DNA from: Hymenopellis radicata
Lineage: Eukaryota > Basidiomycota > Agaricomycetes > Agaricales > Physalacriaceae
DNA length: 64,000 bases
Direction: 5' to 3'
Assembly: GCA_015501595.1 (NCBI GenBank)
Contig: JADNRX010000028.1
Location: forward strand, 1-64,000
The notes below the pieces were generated by a model that was not told the DNA's origin, searched no databases, and was given only the letters and a program-made list of their open reading frames with translations. Every line of letters begins with the position of its first letter. The first letter of the stretch is position 1. Position numbers and translations under genes: made by a program. Positions 54,890 through 64,000 of the stretch are shown here, one piece after another.

Positions 54890-56050
54890 AACAGAGACAT
54901 GATGCCTACGTGGCACTATGTCGCACTGGACTTCCGACTGAAAGAATTTTCAGCAAGGGAAGAAAGCTGTAATAACAAAGATTTAAGTCACATACGTGGT
55001 GAGGATAGTAGATGACGGACTTGCGGTGTCTGAGACGGCCTGGCTCTGAGTGGGCCCGTCTTCTGGTGAAGCGACGTGCGTCAGCGAGAACGGTGCCTTG
55101 AACAGGGCGGCGCATAGAGACGTGCCGGATACACCCCACCTCCAAATTTTGGGCTCTGTTGTGGCTACAAGTCAATTAGCAGCAAAGGCATGAGAGTAGA
55201 AAGGACGCACGACGCGATGCTGCCCGCCTGCAGACGGGGCGGCATTCATTCCTTCAGCGTCCGCTTTTGCAAAGCCCGTCCGTGCAGCGCAGAGCAGCAT
55301 TGCGCGACGCCGACTATCTAAGTCGACGACACTGTGAATGATGAAGTGCTGCGTGTTTTGACAGGTGTCCTCGTGCAAGTAGTCATCGCCGCCACGCAGG
55401 TAGTCGCAGAGGCAGACGACGCCGCAGGCAGTCGGGCAGCTGTATACCTCCGTTGGGCGTCGTCTACGGGAAGAATGAGAGATGGTGGTAAGAGGATAAG
55501 TCAGACACGTACCACGATCGGAACAAAAAGCAACAGACACGTGATGTCTACGTGGCATGCCCGGTGGACTTGGCGAGTTTCTGGCCCGAGGGAGAAGGGA
55601 ATTAAGCCATAAATGAATATCAGCCCGACAGAAGTTGATGTCGTACGCGAGGACAGTGGTTAACGCGGCGGGCTTGCCATGGCAGGAAACAATCCAGAGC
55701 GTCAGCGTAAGAGACCATACGACACCACCTCCCAACCATGGGCCCACAAAGCCCTGCTCAAGGTCGGCCTGGCTCTGAGTGGGCCCACGCTTGGGCGTGG
55801 TGTCGAGTTAAGATTACCAACAGTACGATGATGTGCGGTTGACTGGGACCAATATCAGCCCGGAGAAGACGGGAACGGAAAAAGAACGCACCGCGCACAT
55901 GCTGTCCGCCAGCAGACAGAGCAGCATCTAATCCTCCAGCCCTCGCTCTCGCAGAGCCCGTCCTGGGGTGCAGCGGGGCACAGCGTTGCGTGATGCCGAC
56001 TAAAAGTCGACGACATTGCGAATGATAAAGTGCTGCCTGTGTTGACAGGG
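54890..56050 (+). repeat. Diverged duplication, two blocks of about 500 bp
   Basis: Block A (about 54890-55370) and block B (about 55540-56050) share stretches in the same order and orientation: TGATGTCTACGTGGCA / TGATGCCTACGTGGCA, GGCCTGGCTCTGAGTGGGCC, the stretch beginning CGACGACACTGTGAATGATG versus CGACGACATTGCGAATGATA, and GTGTTGACAGG-like ends. Old tandem copies of an unknown repeat. Confidence 0.6.
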
Positions 56051-56867
56051 CTTACGCGGCGGGTGCATGTTCATACAAAGGAAGAGAGAACAAAGAAGAA
56101 GAGTGTGTGAGTGACCGACAACAGTGTTCGCATGTCAATGATGGTAGTAGGAAGGTAAGTATGATGACCTCCGAACAGCTCTTGATCAATGTTCGGAGTA
56201 CCGGGCCTGGTATCTGTGCATTGTTGGATGCATCGTAGACATTCACCAATGACAGAGAGTGGTCTGAAAATGTAAGTAATACGACCAAGCAAGCTCATTC
56301 AACGTCTGAAAGAAATATTTCATTGACCAACCTCGGTGTAACCTACTGGAACTCGATGTAGTAGGCATCGACAAGTAAGAGAATTGTCTTTGTAGGCCAA
56401 AAAATTCACCAAAAAATTAAATACTCCAAAACATCATATGAACCTATCCCGCCATAAACGAAGGCTTAAATCGCCTTCGTTATTGTGCTGGACGCTGCGC
56501 AAGTCGTCAGAAACCACTCGGACCGATTATCCGAGTGGTGATCGCGCGGGTTTTTTGAGTGCAAGTATTGCTCTTACCACGACGATGCCCGACGATGCCC
56601 GCGTAAGCCCCCGCATTGAGGCCGCTCTGTCCATTATGCGGGCTTGACACGACGTTTACGCTAAAGTCTCATCTTCAGAACGGCGACAAACGGCAGTTAC
56701 ATCCACTAGCAGCAGCATAAGCCCTTCAGTAAGGCTGCATCTCGACGAGCCATATCTCGCTCTATTTTCTTCCTTCCTGGATGAGTTCTTGCTGCTCACC
56801 TGCTATGATCCGGAGCGGCGTCAAGAGCCTGGCGCTTCATCTCGCCGAGTTGGATTCCGTTTGGCTG

Positions 56868-57290
56868 AGATGGCATCGCGGATGCGTTCAGCCAAAAAGG
56901 TGTGTCTGCTCGTTAGTGCGCAACTCTCGCTCACCCTCCCTAAAGGACACTCACGGCATTGCAAGTGACGACGACACAAATCAGGATCCGCATAACGACG
57001 CCAGGACAACCCACCAGCAAGAATTGGACTATCAGCCCTGACAATCACCTCACTGTGATGACACCACGATGGAGTACGCTTTCGAGTTGAACACGTAAGC
57101 CCTGCAACGAGGCCGCGAATCAACGATGCGACGGCGACGACAACTTGTCTTCCGGAATGAAGACAAAGTAACGAGTTGGATTTTAATTGGGGCTGAGACA
57201 GCGTCGCGGACGCGTCCAACCCAAAAGGTGTGTCTACTACTCTCTTTTTCCAGCTCTCGCTTTTGACAACAAAGTAACGAGAGATATTTG
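56868..57290 (+). repeat. Diverged direct repeat in the Coprina 5' region
   Basis: 56868-56960 and about 57190-57290 share GGCTGAGA...GCGTCGCGGA-type sequence and AAAAGGTGTGTCT. Spacing about 320 bp. May be part of the Coprina upstream region. Confidence 0.55.
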
Positions 57291-59350
57291 CGCAGAATGG
57301 GTTGCTACCCGTTCTGCACGCGCAGGTTCGTCTTTCGCGGTCTGTTTCCTCGGTCTGCTTGATGATTCCTCCGTAGAGCCTGCTTCCCGACCATCACGAT
57401 GCACGTGAATGCTAACCCCTATGGCCTCTGCCCTCGGGCACGCCACGTCGGCTAACGACGACGACCGGGCCTTGGCTCATCACACTGCCCTCCAAGGCGC
57501 TGCGACAGTCGAGGAACTGGTCGCGATGGTCCCTTCTATCGCACAGGTGCTGCGGGCGACCCTCCTTGAGGTGGCAAAACTGACGGGGAAACTCGTTAGT
57601 GCCCGCCGAGTCCATGCTGGATTCGTGCGACATCAAGTCGCTGGCACGTACTCGCCCGCTTTGCATCACAAGGCGCCGGCTGTGCAGTTCTCTTCGGAGT
57701 TTTCGTCTTCCGACGCTGCCGCCGAGCACCGCAAAGGCCAGGAGGATCGTCGAGAGGCTTATCTCAAGACGCTCCTGGAGAACGAGATCCGGGCGAAAGC
57801 CGACGAGATCATGTTCCTGGAGACGGGGTTAAGCCCAGAGGCTGCTATCAAGCAGCTTCAACCCATCATCGTGGAAACGACGGTGGCGATCATGTCACGG
57901 ATGAAAGTCCCGACGTTCGCACCAGAAAAGGAGGGGGACCTCCTGTTCTTTCTGGCTGGGCCGACAACGTGGCTGCGCAGAATTTGAGCACTGACGTGCT
58001 CAATGATTGCCTCCACTACTCCTTCCGCGTCTGCTCCATCGTGGAAGCGCGTGAGTCCTCGAGAGAGGGCAAGGTTGCCGCTAAGAAGGAGATCCACAAA
58101 CAGGTGGACGTAGAGATGGCCGACGGCACGCGCCCCGGCCCGTCGATCCAATCTTTGGTCGACAAAGCAGTCTCTGCCCGCCTCAAACAAGCCAAGGCCC
58201 CCATCAAGAACGTAAGTCGGTTTCACCCCTACTCGCATTCCACACAGGATTCTTACTTCTCTTCTTCGTATTTAGACCAAGTCGTCGAAGGATGGCAAGC
58301 AGAAGAAGTCGCCGCCAGCTCCAAATCCCAGAACCCGCCGAAGAGGTACCCATCTCCTCCTCCTCGATACCTTTCCGCTGGTGGCTTACGTCCACTCAGG
58401 ATCGTCAAGAAGAAGCTGGCGAGTTCGGAAGAAGCCTCAGCAATCGAAGAAGGGCAAGGGCAAAAGCAAGTAGCTTTTCGGTACGACATACCTGCCTCTT
58501 ACCCGGACTGGCTGCTAACAGTTCCACTCCCACAGGCGGTTCGATTTGTAATTTTAAATACTCCTATAGAAATATTAGAAGTAGCCCAATTTAAAGATTA
58601 TGTACATCGTTCGCCTGGAGTGACCATTCCTAAGCACATCGAATATCAACTAAGTATCGGTATGCGCTATATGTTTCATAGCGCACGCAACTCGGACTTG
58701 ATCCGTAGTGCGTGGAAAGATTTTCAACGACGTCTTCGTTGGCGCCTTTTCTTTCCCTTTACTGAAGATGAAAACAAAAGTATTTACGACCCCGACTACG
58801 AGGTGGTGGACTCTAACCGGCCCGACATTGACCCACCCGTATTACCGCATTATCTTGAACTCGGCCTCAAGCGTGGCGCGCGCTTCGTTAATAACACGAT
58901 CGCGCATATACCCGCTGAGACGGCCTCGGAAGCCCATAAACCGTTTACTCCGAGCCCTCGCCAAATTCACGAGTTCTTAGTTGAGAATGACTACATCATC
59001 ACCAACACGGATAAGAACTTAGGGATCGCGGTGTCTAAACGAACCTGGGTCGCTGAACGCACCCGCGCTCTTCTAGATAACTCCAACGATTATCGTAAGA
59101 TCATGTATATACAGATCAATGAAAAGTGCAACTGGCATAATACGCAGATGGAATTGCTAGCTCTCAAAGTTGAAGAGCACCGTCTGTTCGGGAAACAATT
59201 GGCCCCATTCTTCCGGAGTAAGATTACGTCTTACGGAAAAGCACATACGCTCCCGCAATTTTATGGAATCCCTAAAATACATAAGGAACCCGTAAAGATG
59301 CGCCCTATACTTCCTTGTCATAGCGCCATCCAAAATCCCGCAGCCAAATA

Positions 59351-59583
59351 CTGTACTATTTCGATCAATTCGTCAGGTCGTGTGACCTGTGACCGGTCTG
59401 ACGAAATTTTCGTTTCGTCAGATTACCTTATTTGGTAATTGCCGACGCGGCGGAGCTGCGTCGGGAGGCCGGCGGGGGCCCCGCCAGGGTGTTTTTCGCA
59501 AAATTTTCGGTGACACTTGTGACATTTCGTCGATTCACAGGTCCTTGTGACCTGTGACCAACGAATTGATCGAAATAGTACAG
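59351..59583 (+). mobile_element. TA-targeting MITE inserted into the Coprina RT gene
   Basis: 233-bp element flanked by TA (59349-59350 and 59584-59585). TIRs start CTGTACTATTTCGATCAATT and mirror at the right end. Removing the element and one TA joins NPAAKY directly to VSKRLKP. Confidence 0.93.
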
Positions 59584-59773
59584 TATGTCAGCAAAAGACT
59601 TAAACCGATTGTAAAATCGGCGCCTACCATTTTACATGGATCTAAAGACTTGGCGATAAAATTAAGCAAAATTAAACCGATTTCAGGTCGCCGGTGGTAC
59701 ATTTGCACCGGAGACGTCGTCACGTTTTATCCTAATATACCGTTGCAGCAATGCCTCGACATTGTTGTCGAGT

Positions 59774-59825
59774 TCTATATAGAATGGTATACCGAGAATT
59801 CTATATAGAATGGTATACCGAGAAT
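59774..59825 (+). repeat. Perfect 26-bp tandem duplication
   Basis: TCTATATAGAATGGTATACC plus GAGAAT, twice in a row (59774-59799, 59800-59825). It shifts the RT frame (26 is not a multiple of 3). Confidence 0.95.
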
Positions 59826-60098
59826 AAACCATTGAACGAACGATCGCGAGAATCTCTCGCTGAAGAGTGGCTCTTCATTAAGGCCCTTGAAGTCGGCAAT
59901 AAAAACCTGGTGTTTCAATTTGAAAACGACTACTTTGAACAACTCCGCGGCCTCGCAATGGGCGTCGCGGACTCACCCGATCTAGCCAACCTATTCGGCT
60001 GGTATTTCGAGAGAAAGTTGAACGTTTCGAACGATCCGAGATTTCTATTCTACGGACGTTACATCGATGACGTGTTATCACTCGTATACACATCCTAG

Positions 60099-60701
60099 GG
60101 CTAGCAGTTCCAACAAACGACAACCTTCCTGCTGCTAAGAAGAGCAATTCAAAAAGGCCTTGGGCAGCTCCACCATCATGATAAGATCACTTATCTGATG
60201 ATCAAAGAAGCAAACAGAGAATGTTCGGAACTAGCTGGCAACTCTTCCAATTTGCAGTCGCTCAACTTTTTGAATTTGAGTTTTGAGAAGTATGCCAATG
60301 CGGAAAATGACTACGTCTTCATTTTGCTAGCCAAGTTCATTCCCACAACTGAGCATTTCCTAAGCATGAATATGGAGTGATTCCCTACATGGTACCAGAA
60401 GGATTCAGTCTAGACTCCATTGAGCTTCATCTCCTATTCTGCCCAGGTGCGCCAACCACACCAAGCATCTGGAAATGGATTATCGAGTAACAGTCGCGCG
60501 GCTTGAAATCTCATAATTTGTCATGGCATACCCGCAATACCCACAAGGCCTCTTATTCAGGTGTTACTGTCGGAGTTCCACAATTCAGTTATCTTTCCAT
60601 CTCGAAGGAACAAGAAGTGTACGAATTGACGAACCTGGAGGAAAAGACTATCAAGGGGCTACTCAAACACATGATTGCGCATGACATCTGATTCAAAATC
60701 A
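60099..60701 (+). other. Decayed sequence between Coprina and the hAT-like element
   Basis: Unrelated to Coprina; short frames such as 60503-60691 (...HKASYSGVTVGVPQFSYLSI) could be a gene relic but are not recognised. It ends with the left target copy CAAAATCA. Confidence 0.4.
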
Positions 60702-61046
60702 TAGAGGAAGGCACGAGTGTCTACCCGGGTGCATCTGCCACCCGAATGGCAAATACTCGTGCTGCCAGACCCATACCCGCCACCCGCGGGTGAAGTACTT
60801 GGCACAGGCAAGCCCGCGGGTGGTGCAAGTACTTGCCTCAAGTCCATCCCTATAGCCTGAACATTTTTATGCCTGCCGACGACTGCCGAGCAATTGCGCA
60901 GGGGGCCATCAATGTGCATGATGCACATCATAAGAATGTGGGGCAGGGTGTGAGGGGTAGGGACCGGGGGGGGGAGAAATGTAGTGTCTTCTAAACAGAC
61001 TGATGATACAAGTGACGAACGAGTCGTCACTTGTATATAGTCTGTC

Positions 61047-61702
61047 AGTAATCGCGCCCCCTTTGGGTGGGAACCCGGCGATTATGTAAAGTCCCAATTT
61101 GGGTGACGCGTCTCCTACGCGTCTGCCTCTGGTACACTCACTGAGATGTGTAAAATTACTGCAAACCAGTTTATTTCGCTTGTTGACCTCACATAAAAAG
61201 CAAGATTATAATTTGCAACCGATACAGATATGAAACGGTGCTGGTAACAATATGGCTGTGCTGCCCGTGCAGCCGAACCAAATCATTCAGTTATTCTATA
61301 TTTCTGCCTAGTTGACAATTCTAAAACTTCTAGGACATCATTTAAGACAGTCTACTATATACTTTAAATCAATTCGTCATGCCATGTGACGTGTGACGGG
61401 CTTGACGAAATTTTGATTTCGTCAGATTACCTTATATGGTAATAGCCGCCGCGGCGGGACGCTGGCGGGGGCCCGCCGGGGCATTTTTGGTTGAATTTTG
61501 AGTGACTACTATGACTTTTCGTCAGATCCGGGTCGCCTGTGACCTGTGACTGACGAATTGATTAAAAGTGTACAGTATGTATGGCTAGGTAGGTAGAAAT
61601 AAGTAGGAAGTGGTACATGGGACACGGCGCGTAGGCGACGCGTCACCCAAATTAGGACTTTACATAATCGCCGGGTTCCCACCCAAAGGGGGCGCAATTA
61701 CT
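61047..61702 (+). mobile_element. Inverted-repeat element nested in the hAT-like copy
   Basis: About 80-bp arms at 61047-61125 and 61627-61702, nearly identical in inverse orientation, beginning AGTAATCGCGCCCCCTTTGG and including GGCGATTATGTAAAGTCC. 656 bp in total. Contains the MITE at 61355-61575. Target duplication not resolved. Confidence 0.75.
61355..61575 (+). mobile_element. TA-type MITE nested inside the inverted-repeat element
   Basis: Right end TGACGAATTGATTAAAAGTG then TACAG, then TA; the left end is a degenerate inverse copy (CTATATACTTTAAATCAATT). Length about 221 bp; flanked by TA. Confidence 0.75.
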
Positions 61703-62530
61703 AAAGGACTAGGGGAAATGGCATGCATAGTAGAACTGAAGAAAAGAAAAAAGAAAAGATGTACTATTCAGGACTGGATGCATCCGCGACGCCATTCAGC
61801 CATTCAGCCCGAAGTCTGAATGATTGCGTAATTATAACCCCAGTACGAAGACGCCAATAAAGCCATACCGCCGTCGCCGCCATCGTCGTCATCATCCTGG
61901 GTGTCGTCATTGGCAATATCTAGCTGTGAAGCACTCGCGCCTGCTGTTCCAAAGTACGGCGGCCTCATCCCGAGGTCTTACGCGTCGCAGATGTTGTCCC
62001 ACCATTGGTGCCGTCATGCAGACGAGCACCAGAATGTGCCCTGGAAAGTATCCAAGGGGCGCAGCGGCCGATGTGAAGCCAAACCGCACGGAGAAAGCAT
62101 CCCTCAGAGAGAGAAGACATCAGAGAAGCCCCAGAAATTTTTGGGGCTGACGAGCACAATGTTCATGTCGTGCTTTGTTGGTAAGAGGTCAAGTAGATCA
62201 GATTCAAGCGGATCGATCATTATCCGGAAAGTGCTGGACATTCGGCCATCTCGGCGATCACCAAAATTCTTTGGCAACATCGTTTCTGATTGATGTTGAG
62301 GTCGTTTGACCTCAAATAAATTTCAATAAATCATGTAAAATATATCTCTACCTATGTGCAAGTACTAGGCAAGTACTTGCCCCACCAAACCCGTACTTAT
62401 CACCCCGCGGCATCACCCGTGGGAAACAAGTACTTGCCACCCGTATGCCCGGTGCGGCACCATCCGGGTGATGCCAATACTTGTAAGTACCTGCAAGTAC
62501 TTACCACTCGTGCCTCCCTCTACAAAATCA

Positions 62531-63162
62531 CCTACCATACTGTACTATTACACACAAGTCTTTGCATAACGGGTAACAGGGGCCTGTGAAATGAAGAGTT
62601 TATGCTACCATAACTCGTAACCACCAAAATTGGGCCCCAGGTAAGGCCCCAAAAGGAAGTTTTTTAAGGCGGTGGCTATTGCCGCCGCACCTACCTGTCC
62701 ATATAAGGAAATTGGACTCTGAATGAAGAGCAACATCTGTGAAGAGTATCCGGTAACACCCATGAAGACTAGGTAGTAATAGTTCACAGTGATTTTTGGC
62801 AAAAGCCAGTTATGCTTACAGCACTCAGCTCGCCCTATGCATCTGGAACAGTGGTGATTGGGCTATGAGTGGATGACTGAAAGTCAAAATAATTTGCTCT
62901 CTTGAGCATACTTGGTGCATGATAGAGTAGGACGGTAATATGGCTCGGATCCTGATATTAGTTGATACGAGCCTGATTGAGGATTTATTCCTAGATCCTT
63001 CAATTAACGTAACACATCACCTCTCAGGCTATACAAATAGTGACCCAGATTCAGATTATCTTCTCATTAGCGACAAGCTTACCACTGACGAGGAAGACAT
63101 CATCTAAGGCAAGATAAACTCAATTCCGAACGACCCTATCAAGAATCATACTAACGACCCTA
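62531..63162 (+). other. Unassigned sequence
   Basis: Starts with a possible MITE left end (TACTGTACTATTAC, 62535) whose partner may lie near 62770-62790. A plus-strand frame from about 62941 (ARILILVDTSLIEDLFL) ends at 63106; possibly part of a decayed retroelement. Confidence 0.4.
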
Positions 63163-63399
63163 CTGTACTATTTCGTTCAATTCGTTCATCACAGGTCACA
63201 AGGACCTTCGAATTGACGAAATGTCACAACGGTCACTGAAAATTTTGCGAAAAAAACCCTGGCGGGGCCCCCGCTGGCCTCCCGACGCAGCTTCGCCGCA
63301 TCAACTATTGCCATATATGGTAATCTTCTGACGGAATAAAAATTTCGTCAGACCTGGTCACAGGTCACAAGACCTGACGAATTGATCGAAATACTACAG
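63163..63399 (+). mobile_element. TA-type MITE in the second unit of a 24-bp tandem repeat
   Basis: 237 bp, left end CTGTACTATTTCGTTCAATT, right end reverse complement CTGTAGTATTTCGATCAATT. Flanked by TA (63161-63162 and 63400-63401). Contains the same GTGACCTGTGACC-type motifs as the copy in Coprina. Confidence 0.9.
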
Positions 63400-63479
63400 T
63401 ATCAAGAATCATACCTGTCAGCGGATCTCGTGATTTCATTCTTGGCACCTAATCTCAGATCAAATATTCTGACGAATCT

Positions 63480-63830
63480 GAAAGGAGCTCACATTGAAGC
63501 AACCCAACGACTCAACTTTGCTGACTGAGAAGAGCTTCAGAGACCTATATCGAGACTACTATTATCAGTTCAAGAATATTCATCTGGATTCCCCTTATTA
63601 GTCAGACATGGACCGAGCTGTACAGATCCTCATACAAGACCCACTGGGACATTTCTTGGGATGAGGTGAAGTTGAGTTTCTTGAATATTTCGCAAGTATA
63701 GCGGTTGCAGCGCTAGCTTCAGGAGGCTATGAAAGGGATCTATATGATCTCTCTTGTATTACTATATTTAAAAAACCTGGCACTATGTCGCGGGCTGGAG
63801 CGCCGAAGTATAGTCATAGTTAGCAATATG
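63480..63830 (+). pseudogene. Possible decayed retroelement RT fragment
   Basis: Broken frames with stretches such as ELQRPISRLLLS, EYFASIAVAALASGGYERDL and CITIFKKPGTMS vaguely recall non-LTR reverse transcriptases (the ...KPGK... motif). Several stops. Weak. Confidence 0.25.
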
Positions 63831-64000
63831 TACAAGTAATTTAATCACTCTTATTTCTAGTTATTGTGTCCTAGAGCACTTGGTTGCAGAAGTGTGCCGC
63901 CAAGACTGACAGCTGGTTTGAGACTTGATTCTCTCATTTGCTAACTACATCACTTCATCATTACCCATAACAGATCAATTGAATCTGTGAGAGTTACAAG

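Larger units (their letters stand above)
57409..60098 (+). mobile_element. Coprina-type Penelope-like retroelement, N-terminal ORF plus RT, truncated after YIDD
   Basis: An N-terminal frame (57409-57987) leads, through an apparent one-base shift near 57960, into a second frame (to 59438 and on after an inserted MITE). Motifs: FVNNTIAHIPAET, ITNTDKNLGIAVSKR, GIPKIHKEPVKMRPILP, CHSAIQNPAAKY (then the MITE), VSKRLKPIVKS, TGDVVTFYPNIPLQQC, RGLAMGVADSPDLANLFGWY and FYGRYIDDVLSLVY. The frame ends right after YIDD; the C-terminal thumb is missing. A 26-bp duplication breaks frame near 59800. No GIY-YIG endonuclease. Coprina elements are known endonuclease-free PLEs of fungi, often telomeric. Confidence 0.85.
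60702..62522 (+). mobile_element. hAT-like non-autonomous transposon with nested insertions
   Basis: 8-bp target duplication CAAAATCA (60694-60701 and 62523-62530); inverted ends TAGAGGAAGGCACGAGTG (left) and TAGAGGGAGGCACGAGTG (reverse complement of the right end). Near both ends lie repeated palindromes CAAGTACTTG and CACCCGCGGGTG-like motifs. No transposase seen. Inside is a second inverted-repeat element with a MITE. Confidence 0.85.

Overview
The window looks like nuclear DNA of an agaricomycete (mushroom-type basidiomycete). The intact genes are cut by many 43-63 nt GT-AG introns with CTAAC/CTGAY-type branch points, and some exons are only 10-19 nt long. The protein set is typical of that group: F-box, BTB, MYND and DUF6534-like proteins, a Ser/Thr/Pro-rich single-pass membrane protein, a yeast-type amino acid permease and an MFS sugar transporter. 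Telomere-like TTAGGG motifs and Coprina-type Penelope-like reverse transcriptase remains also fit. No bacterial features (ribosome binding sites, operons, CRISPR) are present.

Layout: 0-20 kb is gene territory: hypothetical genes, an amino acid permease (4.0-6.2 kb), a Snf2/ISWI-like ATPase with a C-terminal PHD region (7.7-11.4 kb), a DUF6534-like membrane protein (12.9-14.4 kb, minus), a protein kinase (16.1-17.5 kb) and a disordered protein (18.2-19.2 kb, minus). 20-27 kb holds a MITE, a MYND-finger gene with an in-frame stop, an aldo/keto reductase and a sugar transporter, all three genes on the minus strand. 28-46 kb mixes genes with two large TIR elements. One (28962-32796) splits an F-box gene and leaves a 7-bp target duplication. 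The other (36486-38827) sits inside an intron of an ExoX-C-like gene, leaves an 8-9 bp duplication and carries a piece of a ferric-reductase-like gene. This stretch also holds a second F-box gene, a BTB gene, a membrane protein and the PP1 catalytic subunit gene.

From about 46.8 kb to the end I find no intact host gene. This part contains a decayed Ty3/Gypsy pol, a 2.2-kb palindromic element with about 470-bp inverted arms rich in telomere-like motifs and enclosing a Coprina RT C-terminal fragment, an orphan group I (IC1-like) intron core, diverged duplications, and a second Coprina RT broken by a TA-targeting MITE and a 26-bp duplication. It ends with a hAT-like element (8-bp target duplication) that contains another inverted-repeat element with a MITE inside. 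This suggests subtelomeric or other repeat-rich heterochromatin.

The host genes are unrelated housekeeping and accessory functions (transport, chromatin remodelling, phosphatase/kinase signalling) and not a biosynthetic cluster. Several genes, including the normally essential PP1, need one added base to stay in frame, so single-base deletions in the assembly must be ruled out before any is called a pseudogene.
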